From Nodularia spumigena CCY9414 (lineage in GTDB: Bacteria; Cyanobacteriota; Cyanobacteriia; Cyanobacteriales; Nostocaceae): a DNA stretch of 64,000 nucleotides. Within the stretch, counting starts at the first letter, position 1; the number at the start of each line of letters is the position of its first letter. Below the pieces are notes generated by a model that saw nothing but the letters and a program-made list of their open reading frames with translations, made no database searches and was not told the origin of the DNA. The stretch covers positions 2,696,056-2,760,055 of the forward strand of contig NZ_CP007203.1 in NCBI RefSeq assembly GCF_000340565.2. Reading direction: 5' to 3'. Shown one piece after another: positions 29,120-40,100 of this stretch. A program made the position numbers and the translations under genes.

Positions 29120-32100
29120 ATGAATATTTCCTCATGCCAAAAACGCGAACTATTAGCGAAACTTCTACAACAAAAAGCAGCTAAACAACATTTTCCGCTT
29201 TCTTTTGCTCAAAAAAGATTATGGTTTCTCGATAAATTACAACCAGGATTATCAGTTTATAACATCCCTGCGGCTTTGCGGTTGACGGGTAATCTCGATG
29301 TCACTCGTTTAGAGCAAAGTTTACAGTCAATTGTGGTACGTCATGAGATTTTACGCACCAGTTTTACTGTAATTAATGATGAACCTGTACAGAATATTGC
29401 TGCCAATTTAAAACTAACTTTACCTTTAATTGATTTGCGGGAATTATCACAGCAAAATCAAGCATCAGAAGTTATACAGCAAGCTAAATTGCTCACAGAA
29501 CAACCGTTTAAACTTACAGAACCGCCTTTATTACGTGTTGCGTTACTACAACTGAGTAATACTGAATTTGTGTTGATTTTGGTGATGCACCACATTATTA
29601 CAGATTACTGGTCATTTCGTGTTTTAGTACGGGAATTAATATCAATTTATCAAAGTCAAACCTTAGCAGAATTACCAATTCAATTTGCTGATTTTGCAAC
29701 TTGGCAACAAAAATGGTTACAAAGTGAAGCTAGGCAAAATCAATTATCATATTGGCGGGAACAACTGCAAAATTATCCCCATGAATTATCTTTACCAACA
29801 GATTATCCCCGAAAGGCTATAAAAAGTTTTCAGGGCGCAAGGCTATTTTTCACTTTATCACCAGAATTATCTGAGCAATTACAACGACTAAGCCAACAGC
29901 ATAATTCTACAGTTTTTATGACGCTGTTAACAGCATTTAATATATTATTATATCGCTACAGTGGGCAAGATGATATATTAGTTGGTTCTACAGTTACTAG
30001 CCGCGATCGCAAAGAAATTGTCAACCTTATAGGTTTATTTGTTAATAATCTCATATTTCGCAGCAATTTATCTGGTAAACCCAGTTTTCTCCAACTTCTC
30101 AACCAAGTCAAAGAAACAGTTTTAGGCGCATTATCTCATCAAGAATTACCTTTTGAGGATTTGGTAGAACAACTACAACCAGAGAGAAATTTAAGTCAAA
30201 ATCCTCTATTCCAAGTCATGTTTGTTCTGCATAACACACCCAGCCAAACTATAACCTTACCTGATTTAAAAATCGAACCAGTAGAAACAGAACACTCCAC
30301 ATCTCGGTTTGATATCAGCTTGGATATGTACGAAACATCAAAAGGATTAAGGGGAACTTGGGAATACAGTACAGAATTATTTCAATCAACAACTATTGAA
30401 AGCTTAAACGAGCATTTCCAAACCTTATTATCAGCAATTGTCCTCAACCCAGAACAATCCATCGTTGAATTACCATTATTAACACCAAAAGAGCAAAATT
30501 TACTCACACAGTGGAACGATACATTTACAGATATTCCTGAATTAACAGCTTATGAATTATTCAGTCAACAAGTAACTAAAACCCCAGATAAAATCGCCGT
30601 TATTTTTGGCGGTGAGTCCCTAACTTATCAACAACTCGAACAAAAAGCCACTCAACTAGCCGATTATTTGCAAAACTTGGGAGTACAAGCAGAAACACGA
30701 GTAGGAATTTATTGCGATCGCTCCCCAGAAATGGTAATTTCGTTATTAGCAGTACACAAAGCCGGCGGTGCTTACGTTCCCCTCGATCCCAGCTATCCCC
30801 AAGAGCGCTTACAATTTATAATTAACGACTCAAAAATATCAATCTTAATAACTCAAACATCCTTATTAAATAACCTACCAAAAATAGAGTTAAATACACC
30901 TCTCAAAACTCCTCTCTGCGCCTCTGCGCCTCTGCGTGATATAAAAACCATCCCCCTAACCAGCGACAAAACCAGTGACTTCTCACATCCCCACCAACTC
31001 GCCTACCTAATTTACACCTCCGGCTCAACCGGAACACCCAAAGGCGTGCAAATTTTGCACAAAAGCTTGAGTAACTTCTTAACCGCAATGTCCAAAGCAC
31101 CAGGACTAACAGCAGCAGATAACCTCCTAGCTGTCACCACCTTAGCCTTTGATATTGCAGCCTTAGAGATTTTCCTACCCTTAACAGTAGGTGCGTGTTT
31201 AGTCCTAGTAGAAAGGGATGTCACCCTAGATGGAGAGAGATTAGCACAAGCGATCGCCAAACATCAAATCACCGTCATGCAAGCCACACCCGCCACCTGG
31301 AGATTACTCTTAACCAGTGGTTGGGAAGGTAAACAAGACTTAAAAATCCTCTGTGGTGGAGAAGCATTAGATAACACCCTAGCCCAACAACTATTATCCT
31401 GCACTCAAGAAGTCTGGAATCTTTATGGGCCAACAGAAACAACCATTTGGTCAGCAGCCCAAAAACTCAGTATAGATCAACCAGTCACCATCGGTCATCC
31501 CATCGCCAATACCCAATTTTACGTCCTCGACCAACATTTACAACCCCTCCCCATAGGAGTACCAGGAGAATTATATATTAGTGGTGCAGGAGTAGCCAGA
31601 GGATATTGGCAACGCCCAGACTTAACAGCAGAAAGATTTCTCCTCAAAACTCCTCCTCTCTGCGCCTCTGCGCCTCTGCGTGAATACACCCTATACAAAA
31701 CAGGCGATCGCGTCCGATATCTCCCAGATGGTAAACTAGAATACTTAGGTAGATTAGATAATCAAGTTAAAATCAGAGGATTTCGCATTGAACTAGGAGA
31801 AATAGAAGCAGTATTAACAGAACATCCCGCAGTCACCCAAGCAGTAGTCACAGTCAGAGAACAAGAACCTCGCTTAGTAGCATATATAGTTCCATGTTCC
31901 ACAGAATCAAACTTACCCCACCCCAGCCCTCCCCTTATAAAGGGGAGGGAGTTAGATAATTCTCCAGTTTCCCTTATAAAGGGGAGGGAGTTAGATAATT
32001 CTCCAGTTTCCCCCCTTTATAAGGGGGGATTAAGGGGGGTAAATGATTTACAAACATTCCTAGCCAACAAACTACCCAGATATATGATTCCTGGGATATT

Positions 32101-35100
32101 TGTCACATTGGCAGCCTTACCCCTCACACCTAATGGTAAAATTGACCGTAAAGCCTTACCTACACCGAATACTCAAGCACTGGTACATGAAACGCCTCGC
32201 ACCCCAACAGAGGAAGTTTTGGCGAGTATTTGGGCTACGGTGTTGGGTGTCGAGTCAGTGGGTATTGAGGATAATTTCTTTGATTTGGGTGGTCATTCCC
32301 TCCTAGCTACGCGGTTAATTTCGCAAGTGCGGCAGGTATTTGGTGTAGAATTGCCTTTGCGTCATCTGTTTGAAAGTCCCAGGATTGCAGATTTAGCGGG
32401 GGTAATTGCCCAAAGTCACAGGGAAGCTAGCCCTATTTTGCCTATTCCTCGTACTAATAATTTACCTCTATCCTTTGCCCAGCAACGTTTTTGGATTTTG
32501 GCGCAGTTGGAACCAAACAGCATTGCTTATAATATTCCTCTGGCTGTACAAATTCAGGGCGATATTGATTTGGGTATTTTGCAAGCCAGTTTTGCGGAAG
32601 TAGTCCGACGACAGGAAATGTTGCGGGCGAGTTTCTCAAGTTTGGATGGACAGCCTGTTTTAAGGATTGCTGATGTTTGTGATGTCCAGATACCAGTAAT
32701 TGATTTGCAAGGATTACCGGAATTTGAACAGCAGCAGCAGGTGCGGGACTTGGCGCAAAGTCAGGCGCAGCAGCCTTTTGATTTGGCTGATGGTTGTTTG
32801 TGGCGGGTGCGGTTGCTGCGTTTGGGGCAGGGAAATCAGGTTTTGTTGTTGACTTTGCATCATATTATTGCTGATGCTTGGTCTGTGGGGTTGTTGGTTC
32901 GGGATGTGTTTCACGCAGAGGCGCAGAGACGCAGAGAGGTGGAGAGGATTCAATATGTGGATTTTGCTTTTTGGCAGAGGGAGTGGTTGCAAGGGAGGGT
33001 TTTAGAGGAACATTTGCAGTATTGGCGGGGACAGCTGGAGTCTGCGCCTGTGATGTTGGAATTGCCTACTGATTATTTGCGTCCGGCTGTACAGTCTTTT
33101 CGGGGGTCTGTATATGGGTTTGATGTTTCGGCGGAATTGACTCAGGGGTTGAAGGGTTTGAGTCGGATTTCTCATAGCACTTTGTTTATGAGTTTGCTGG
33201 CTGTTTGGAATGTGCTGTTGTATCGTTACAGTGGTAGTGATGATATTGTGGTTGGTAGTGCGATCGCTAATCGTAATCGAGCTGAAACTGAAGGGTTAAT
33301 TGGTTGTTTTGCGAACACTCTAGCTTTACGTACTGATTTAAGTGAAAATCCTAGTTTTATGACTTTGTTGGCACGGGTACGGGCAACGGCTTTGGGTGCT
33401 TATGCCCATCAGGATTTACCTTTTGAACAATTGGTAGAAGTTCTCCAACCAGTGCGATCGCTCAGTTATACGCCAATTTTTCAAGTCATGTTAGTGTTGC
33501 AAAATTTACCTTTACCAGAGTTAGATATGGCGGGAGTGCAATGGCAAGTGATTGATGCCGATAGTGGTACAGCTAAATTTGACCTGACTTGGGTAGTGAG
33601 GGAAACTGCCCAGGGGTTACGTTGTAAGTTGGAATATAATACTGATATATTTGCAGCCACAACAATTGAGCGTTTGGCGGGACATCTAGAAACTTTGCTA
33701 GAGGCTGTAGTGGCAAATCCGCAGCAACCTATCAGCGAACTACCGTTATTGACTATTGCAGAAAGACAGCAACTAGCACAATGGAACGCAACTCAACGCC
33801 AGTATTCTCAGCCCCAATGTTTACATGAATTATTTGAGGCACAGGTTACAGAAACACCTGAACGTATAGCCGTTGTTTGGGGTGAAAAACAGCTAACATA
33901 CCAAGAATTAAACACCAAAGCCAATCAATTAGCCTGTCATTTGCAAAGTTTAGGTGTACAGCCTGAAACGCCTGTGGGAATTTGCGTTGACCGTTCCCTA
34001 GATATGATTATCGGCTTATTGGGTATTCTCAAAGCTGGTGGTGCTTACGTTCCCCTCGAACCCAACTATCCCCTAGCCAGATTAGCATTAATTATTCAAG
34101 ATGCTCAAATGCAGGTGTTACTCACCCAGCAACAGCAATTAACCAAATTACCCCAACTAGAAATTCCCACAGTTTGCCTAGATTCCCCAATCCCCAGTCA
34201 ACTGTCAACCGTCAACCGTCAACCTTTAACATCCAACCTCGCCTACATTATCTACACTTCTGGTACAACAGGCATTCCCAAAGGAGTCGCCATCACCCAC
34301 CAAAGTCCAGTTACACTCATGTATTGGGCGCGAGAGATTTACTCAGCAGCAGAATTAACAGGTGTTTTAGCTTCCACTTCAATTTGTTTTGACCTTTCAG
34401 TATTTGAAATCTTTGTTCCTCTGAGTTGGGGAGGTTGCGTCATCCTGGCTGATCATGCCCTACAATTACCAGAATTACCAGCCGCAGCACAGGTGACGTT
34501 AGTAAATACAGTTCCCTCAGCAGCCAGAGAACTCTTGCGTTTAAATGGTATTTCTGCATCAGTGCAGACAGTCAATTTAGCCGGCGAACCTTTACCGAAA
34601 TCCCTTGTAGACGCACTTTATCAACAATCGACAATTCAGCGAGTATATAATCTTTACGGCCCTTCCGAAGATACTACTTATTCTACTTTTACCCTTATTC
34701 CTCCACATAGCCAACAAGCCCCCACAATTGGTAAACCCATCGCCAACACTCAAGTTTATATCCTAGATCAAAACCTGCAACCCGTTCCCATTGGCGTACC
34801 CGGTGAAATTTACCTCAGTGGTGCTGGGTTAGCAAGAGGTTACTGGAAGCGTCCAGAATTGACCGCAGAAAGGTTTATTAATTGGGGAATAGGGAATAAT
34901 CAACTTTATAAAACAGGCGATCGCGCGCGTTATCTTCCTGATGGTAATATTGAATATCTAGGTCGTTTAGATCATCAAGTCAAACTGCGCGGTTTTCGCA
35001 TTGAGTTAGGAGAAATCGAAGCAGTACTCAACCAACATCCACAGGTAGCCCAAGCTTTAGCAATAGTTCGTAACGATAACCCAGAACATAGCCGTTTAGT

Positions 35101-36985
35101 TGCTTATGTTGTTCCTAAATCTCACATTGAAACAGCAGAATTAAGGCAATTTTTAGCAGAAAAACTACCTGCTTATATGTTACCAACTGCCTTCGTTATC
35201 CTAGAAACTTTACCTTTAACCGCTAATGGTAAAATAGACCGTCAAGCTTTGCCCATACCTGATTTATCACCAGTCACTACCACAGCAACCGCACCCCGGA
35301 CACCCATAGAACAACAATTATTTAACATCTGGAGTCAGGTATTAGGGATTGCATCTCTTAGCATTCACGATAATTTCTTTAGCTTGGGTGGTGATTCCAT
35401 TCTAGCAATTCAAGTAGTAGCCAAAGCAAATCAGCAAAACTTGGCATTGCGTCCCCGGCAAATGTTCCAATATCAAACAGTGGCAGAACTAGCGGCCATT
35501 GTAGACACCAAAATCATATTACCGAGTGACCAAGCACCAGTTACAGGAGAAATTCCTTTAACTCCCATTCAGCATTGGTTTTTTGAACAAAATCTGGTAG
35601 ATGCACATCATTGGAATCAAGCAATTCTGTTAGAAGTAAAGCAATCTCTTCATCCTGAATGGTTACAACAGGCATTAAATCACCTATTATCACATCATGA
35701 TAGCTTGCGTTCCTGCTTTACAAACACCCCCGATGGTTGGCGACAATTTGCAGCAGCAAATCCAGTCCCTCTCCTCGCTTGCGGGGACGGGCTAGGGGTG
35801 GGGTTTTATCATATTGATATCTCAGAGTTAGCAATTCTCACCCCAGAAAAAGTATCAGAAACCATAACCAATGTTGCCAATGATTTACAAGCCGGCTTTG
35901 ACCTAGAAACACCGCCATTGCTGCGTATCGCCTATTTCAACCTTGGTAGAAACCAAAATAATCGTTTACTCCTCATCTTCCATCACTTAATCATCGATGG
36001 TATCTCTTGGCGAATATTTCTTGAAGATTTGCAACTAGCATATCAGCAACTTAGCCAAAAACAAGAAATACAACTACCACCAAAAACCACATCTTACCAA
36101 CAGTGGGCAATCAAACTTCAAGATTACACCTGGACAGGCGATTTACAATCAGCATTTAACTACTGGACATCTCCCCTTTGGCAGCAAATACCACCTTTAC
36201 CCGGAGATTATGCCCCAGGTTCCAACACAATGGCAGATGTAGAAACTTACTCTACATTTTTAACAGTTCCAGACACCCAAGCCTTACTTCAAAACGTTAA
36301 CAACGCCTACCACACCCAAATCAACGACATTTTATTAACAGCACTAGCACTAGCCTTTCAAGATTGGACAGGTGAAAATCGTCTATTAGTAGAACTGGAA
36401 GCACATGGCAGAGAAGATTTGTTTCCAAACATGAATTTATCTCGGACAATGGGTTGGTTTACAAACCTATTTCCGGTATTATTAAATATAACTCCCTCTT
36501 CCGATTTAGGGGTTTACCTCAAAACAATCAAAGAACAACTGCGGCAAATTCCAGACCGTGGTATCAGCTATGGATTGCTACGTTATCTAGCATCCCCAAC
36601 AATTCAAGCTACCCTGAAATCAAGACCTTTACCACAAATCAGATTTAACTATCTAGGACAATCTGACCAAATCTTCTCAGATAATTCCCTATTCACCCCA
36701 GCGCGTGAACTTATCGGATATAGCCGGAGTCTCAAAGGAAATCGCAACACTTTAATTGAAATTAACAGTATAGTCACAGGAGGAAAACTACGATGTGATT
36801 GGAGTTACAGCCAAAAAATACATCACCGTCAAACCATCACCACCTTAGCAGACAACTATCAACAAATACTACTTGCACTAATTCAACATTGTGTCACCCC
36901 TGACATTAGCGGCTTTACCCCCTCTGATTTCCCAGAGATGGATTTTACCCAAGATGAACTTGATAAGTTGTTGGAAGAGTTATGA
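29120..36985 (+). CDS. NRPS modules 8-9: C-A(Gly)-T-C-A(Ala)-T-E
   Basis: Module 8: the C domain accepting from the thiazole carrier has HHIITDY at 157 (Gly replaced by Tyr). The A domain (YTSGS at 632) has code DILQLGLIWK, Gly. T is GGHS (Ser 1060). Module 9: C has HHIIADA at 1247 (Gly replaced by Ala) and a repeat-encoded HAEAQRRREVER where other C domains have a helix and loop before IQYVDFA. The A domain (YTSGT at 1712) has code DLFNNALTYK, Ala. T is GGDS (Ser 2093). E has HHLIIDG at 2288 and NYLGQ. The predicted output is Gly then D-Ala. The C-terminal tail TPSDF...FTQDELDKLL is a COM-type donor. The A domain of module 8 also contains a 39-nt exact tandem duplication (31932-32009). Confidence 0.94.
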   Translation: MNISSCQKRELLAKLLQQKAAKQHFPLSFAQKRLWFLDKLQPGLSVYNIPAALRLTGNLDVTRLEQSLQSIVVRHEILRTSFTVINDEPVQNIAANLKLTLPLIDLRELSQQNQASEVIQQAKLLTEQPFKLTEPPLLRVALLQLSNTEFVLILVMHHIITDYWSFRVLVRELISIYQSQTLAELPIQFADFATWQQKWLQSEARQNQLSYWREQLQNYPHELSLPTDYPRKAIKSFQGARLFFTLSPELSEQLQRLSQQHNSTVFMTLLTAFNILLYRYSGQDDILVGSTVTSRDRKEIVNLIGLFVNNLIFRSNLSGKPSFLQLLNQVKETVLGALSHQELPFEDLVEQLQPERNLSQNPLFQVMFVLHNTPSQTITLPDLKIEPVETEHSTSRFDISLDMYETSKGLRGTWEYSTELFQSTTIESLNEHFQTLLSAIVLNPEQSIVELPLLTPKEQNLLTQWNDTFTDIPELTAYELFSQQVTKTPDKIAVIFGGESLTYQQLEQKATQLADYLQNLGVQAETRVGIYCDRSPEMVISLLAVHKAGGAYVPLDPSYPQERLQFIINDSKISILITQTSLLNNLPKIELNTPLKTPLCASAPLRDIKTIPLTSDKTSDFSHPHQLAYLIYTSGSTGTPKGVQILHKSLSNFLTAMSKAPGLTAADNLLAVTTLAFDIAALEIFLPLTVGACLVLVERDVTLDGERLAQAIAKHQITVMQATPATWRLLLTSGWEGKQDLKILCGGEALDNTLAQQLLSCTQEVWNLYGPTETTIWSAAQKLSIDQPVTIGHPIANTQFYVLDQHLQPLPIGVPGELYISGAGVARGYWQRPDLTAERFLLKTPPLCASAPLREYTLYKTGDRVRYLPDGKLEYLGRLDNQVKIRGFRIELGEIEAVLTEHPAVTQAVVTVREQEPRLVAYIVPCSTESNLPHPSPPLIKGRELDNSPVSLIKGRELDNSPVSPLYKGGLRGVNDLQTFLANKLPRYMIPGIFVTLAALPLTPNGKIDRKALPTPNTQALVHETPRTPTEEVLASIWATVLGVESVGIEDNFFDLGGHSLLATRLISQVRQVFGVELPLRHLFESPRIADLAGVIAQSHREASPILPIPRTNNLPLSFAQQRFWILAQLEPNSIAYNIPLAVQIQGDIDLGILQASFAEVVRRQEMLRASFSSLDGQPVLRIADVCDVQIPVIDLQGLPEFEQQQQVRDLAQSQAQQPFDLADGCLWRVRLLRLGQGNQVLLLTLHHIIADAWSVGLLVRDVFHAEAQRRREVERIQYVDFAFWQREWLQGRVLEEHLQYWRGQLESAPVMLELPTDYLRPAVQSFRGSVYGFDVSAELTQGLKGLSRISHSTLFMSLLAVWNVLLYRYSGSDDIVVGSAIANRNRAETEGLIGCFANTLALRTDLSENPSFMTLLARVRATALGAYAHQDLPFEQLVEVLQPVRSLSYTPIFQVMLVLQNLPLPELDMAGVQWQVIDADSGTAKFDLTWVVRETAQGLRCKLEYNTDIFAATTIERLAGHLETLLEAVVANPQQPISELPLLTIAERQQLAQWNATQRQYSQPQCLHELFEAQVTETPERIAVVWGEKQLTYQELNTKANQLACHLQSLGVQPETPVGICVDRSLDMIIGLLGILKAGGAYVPLEPNYPLARLALIIQDAQMQVLLTQQQQLTKLPQLEIPTVCLDSPIPSQLSTVNRQPLTSNLAYIIYTSGTTGIPKGVAITHQSPVTLMYWAREIYSAAELTGVLASTSICFDLSVFEIFVPLSWGGCVILADHALQLPELPAAAQVTLVNTVPSAARELLRLNGISASVQTVNLAGEPLPKSLVDALYQQSTIQRVYNLYGPSEDTTYSTFTLIPPHSQQAPTIGKPIANTQVYILDQNLQPVPIGVPGEIYLSGAGLARGYWKRPELTAERFINWGIGNNQLYKTGDRARYLPDGNIEYLGRLDHQVKLRGFRIELGEIEAVLNQHPQVAQALAIVRNDNPEHSRLVAYVVPKSHIETAELRQFLAEKLPAYMLPTAFVILETLPLTANGKIDRQALPIPDLSPVTTTATAPRTPIEQQLFNIWSQVLGIASLSIHDNFFSLGGDSILAIQVVAKANQQNLALRPRQMFQYQTVAELAAIVDTKIILPSDQAPVTGEIPLTPIQHWFFEQNLVDAHHWNQAILLEVKQSLHPEWLQQALNHLLSHHDSLRSCFTNTPDGWRQFAAANPVPLLACGDGLGVGFYHIDISELAILTPEKVSETITNVANDLQAGFDLETPPLLRIAYFNLGRNQNNRLLLIFHHLIIDGISWRIFLEDLQLAYQQLSQKQEIQLPPKTTSYQQWAIKLQDYTWTGDLQSAFNYWTSPLWQQIPPLPGDYAPGSNTMADVETYSTFLTVPDTQALLQNVNNAYHTQINDILLTALALAFQDWTGENRLLVELEAHGREDLFPNMNLSRTMGWFTNLFPVLLNITPSSDLGVYLKTIKEQLRQIPDRGISYGLLRYLASPTIQATLKSRPLPQIRFNYLGQSDQIFSDNSLFTPARELIGYSRSLKGNRNTLIEINSIVTGGKLRCDWSYSQKIHHRQTITTLADNYQQILLALIQHCVTPDISGFTPSDFPEMDFTQDELDKLLEEL
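30907..30939 (+). repeat. CTCTGCGC repeat before A3, module 8
   Basis: Translated as TPLCASAPLRD in the variable loop upstream of LAYLIYTSGS. Module 8 therefore has two copies of this element (see 31651). Confidence 0.8.
31651..31683 (+). repeat. CTCTGCGC repeat at A6-A7 linker, module 8
   Basis: Translated as PPLCASAPLREY before LYKTGDR, the same as in module 4. Confidence 0.85.
31916..32041 (+). repeat. Palindromic repeat block with 39-nt exact tandem duplication, module 8 A domain
   Basis: A CCCTCCCCTTATAAAGGGGAGGG palindrome lies in a 39-nt unit repeated exactly (31932-31970 and 31971-32009), followed by CCCCCCTTTATAAGGGGGG. The unit is 13 codons (LIKGRELDNSPVS), so the frame is kept. 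It sits between core motifs A8 and A9. Confidence 0.9.
32911..32939 (-). repeat. CTCTGCG-family repeat in the C domain of module 9
   Basis: Translated as HAEAQRRRE shortly after the HHIIADAWS motif. Other C domains here have a TLYQAFSQG...PLP-type loop at this place, so the repeat seems to have replaced part of it. Confidence 0.75.
34186..34231 (+). repeat. GTCAACC/GTCAACT heptamer array before A3, module 9
   Basis: Units of the gtcaacc type are translated as SQLSTVNRQPLT in the variable loop before LAYIIYTSGT. Confidence 0.75.
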
Positions 36986-36997
36986 GAAGAGTTTTTT

Positions 36998-37078
36998 TAA
37001 ACGCAAAGGTACGCGGAGGTAACGCGGAGGTACGCAGAGTTCTCTTACTCTCTGCGCCTCTGCGCCTCTGCGTGACAC
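36998..37078 (+). repeat. Opposed CTCTGCG-family repeats in the intergenic region before the Ser module
   Basis: A reverse-orientation block (acgcaaaggtacgcggaggtaacgc...) is followed by a forward block (ctctgcgcctctgcgcctctgcgtg). Imperfect pairing between them is possible. They fill most of the 132-nt gap, and no promoter or ribosome site is evident. Confidence 0.75.
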
Positions 37079-37117
37079 CAACTAAATATTTGCATCACAA
37101 CATCAAAACCAAAAATC

Positions 37118-40100
37118 ATGCACCCCGTGGATAAACGCCAAAATATAGAAAATATCTATCCCCTATCTCCCATGCAGCAAGGAATGCTATTTCATACCTT
37201 GTTAACACCACAAGTAGGCGTGTATGTACCACAAGTTTGCTTGTATCTGGAAGGAAGACTAGATATAAATGCTTTACAAACTGCATGGAATCAAGTTGTG
37301 GAAAATCATGCAGCTTTACGCACAGCTTTTTATTGGGAACAGCGAGATAAACCTTTCCAAGTTGTATTTCGGCAAGTAGAAATTCCTTGGAAATTGTTAG
37401 ATTGGCAAGGAATTTCAGAGGCAAAAATTAAGGTAAAATTAGAGGAATATTTACAGGGCGATCGCACTTTGGGATTTGACCTAAAACAACCGCCCTTAAT
37501 GCGTTTTACTCTGATTAAGCTATCAGATATTAAATATATTCTTATTTGGACACAGCATCATTTAATTCTTGATGGTTGGTCATCAGCATTAGTAATTAAA
37601 CAAGTTTGGCAAAATTATTATAATTCCCCATTTTATTATCCTAATTCTCGCCCCTATATTGACTACATCTCCTGGTTACAGCAACAGGATAAAATCGCCG
37701 CTAAACAATTTTGGCAAAAGCAACTTCAAGGATTCACCACACCTGCTTATTCCCTCTCTTTTTCAAGAAGTGAAAGCAATAAGTTCACACCCCAAGAACA
37801 ACACCGCAACCTCACCCCTAGTCAAACCACTTCTTTACAACAGTGGGCAAAACAGCAACAATTAACTCTCAATACTCTTTTACAGGCTGCTTTTGCTATA
37901 TTATTAAGTCGTTATTGCCACACCACAGATGTAGTATTTGGTGCAACTTCATCAGGACGACCCACAGCGATCGCTGGTGTAGAATCAATGGTAGGGTTAT
38001 TTATCAATACCTTGCCGGTGCGAGTGCAAGTCTCAGCAACAGAGAATTTAGTTGCATGGTTGCAAAAGTTACAAGCACAACAAGCAGAAGCTTTAGACTA
38101 TGAATACACCTCTCTTTTGGAAATTCAAGAATGGAGTGAACTTTCACAGGGAATTTCACTATTTGATAGTATTTTAGTATTTGAAAATTATCTCGTTGAT
38201 ACATCGGCAATTCCAGAAAATCAAGAATTACGTATTGTTGATATTCAATCTTTAGAATGGACAAGTTTCCCCTTAACGGTGTTGGTTTCTGTGGGAAATC
38301 AATTATCATTGAAGGTGAAATATGACCGCAGCAGATTTACAGATCATACTATTACTCAATTATTAGAGCATTTCTGTATTCTGTTATTAGGCATGAGTCA
38401 ACCAGTGCAAACTGTAGGAAACTTGCCCCTATTAACTCAGCAGGAATACAAAAGCATTCATGAATGGAATCAAACAGAAGCATATTATCCCCTAGAATCT
38501 ATTCATCAGCAATTTGCCGCCCAGGTAGAACGCACACCAGATAATATTGCTGTGGTATTTGAGGACAAACAACTTACTTATAAAGAATTAAATCAACGTG
38601 CCAATCAATTAGCCCACTATTTACAAACTTTGGGAGTACAACCTGAAATCCCAGTGGGAATTTATATTGAACGTTCCTTAGAAATGGTGATTGGAATATT
38701 AGGTATTCTGAAAACTGGAGGTTGTTATGTTCCTCTAGATCCTGCTTATCCTGTTTCCAGGTTAACATATTTCATTGATGAAACTAATATTTCAGTATTA
38801 TTAACACAATCATCTTTATTAGATAAATTACCTCATTATTCTGGTAAAATTCTTGCTTTAGATACAGATTTACAGGAAATATCCCAGACATCTGAAAATA
38901 ACCCCACTACCTTAGTTAATCCTGACAATGCAATTTACATCATATATACCTCTGGTTCTACTGGTACACCCAAGGGAGTCATTAATAATCATAGAGGTGT
39001 TAGTAATCGGTTGTATTGGATGCAGCAACAGTATAATTTAGAGATAGGAGAACCAGTTTTACAAAAAACCCCCTTTAGTTTTGATGTTTCGGTATGGGAA
39101 TTTTTCTGGACATTACTTAACGGTGGTTGTCTAGTAATGGCTAAACCAGAAGGACACCAAGATACAAATTATTTATTAGAGATTATTGAACAGCAGCAAA
39201 TCACCACATTACACTTTGTGCCGGCAATGTTGGGAGTATTTTTAGAAGAACCAAATTTAACTGCACGCTGTCGCAGTGTCAAGCGGGTAATTTGTAGCGG
39301 TGAAGCCTTATCAATAGAGATTCAAAATCGCTTTTTCCGCAGTTTAAATGCAGAATTACACAATTTATATGGCCCAACAGAAGCTGCAATTGATGTAACT
39401 TATTGGCAATGTCAACCTACCCCTCCCAACCTCCCCTTAGTAAGGGGAGGTGCTGAAAGCGGTGGGGTGGAATTACATACAGTACCTATCGGTCGTCCTA
39501 TTTCTAATACCCAAATTTATCTGCTGAATGAAGATTTACAACCAGTCCCGTTAGGTGTAACTGGTGAAATTTACATTGGTGGTGTGGGAGTTGCACGGGG
39601 TTATTGGAATCGTCCAGATTTAACGGCGGAAAGATTTATTAATCCACAGTCAACAGTCAACAGTCAACAGTCAGCAGTTATCACTCTCTATAAAACAGGC
39701 GACCTTGGCCGTTATTTACCTGATGGTAATTTGGAATACTTGGGGCGATTGGATACTCAAGTAAAAATTCGGGGATTGAGAATTGAGTTAGGCGAAATTG
39801 AAGCGGTACTAAATCAACATCCTGATATTCAACAAACAGTTGTGATTTTGGACTCCAAATCCTCTGAAAATCAGCGTTTAGTTGCTTATATTGTGCCTGC
39901 TTCAACTAGCACCGAGTCAGAATCTTTCACTCAAGAATTACAGAAATTTCTGTTATCTCAATTACCAGATTATATGCTGCCGTCAATATTTTTAGTGTTG
40001 TCAGCGTTACCTTTATTGCCTAACGGTAAAATCAATCGTCAAGCTTTACCTCAACCTGAGACTGTACGCCATGCTAATCAAGCATATATTGCACCGCGTA

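Noticed and set aside
32714-32992. Antisense frame of 92 codons in the C domain of module 9
   Set aside because: A shadow of the repeat-containing coding strand, rich in Gln/Pro/Leu from reversed codons, with no ribosome site.
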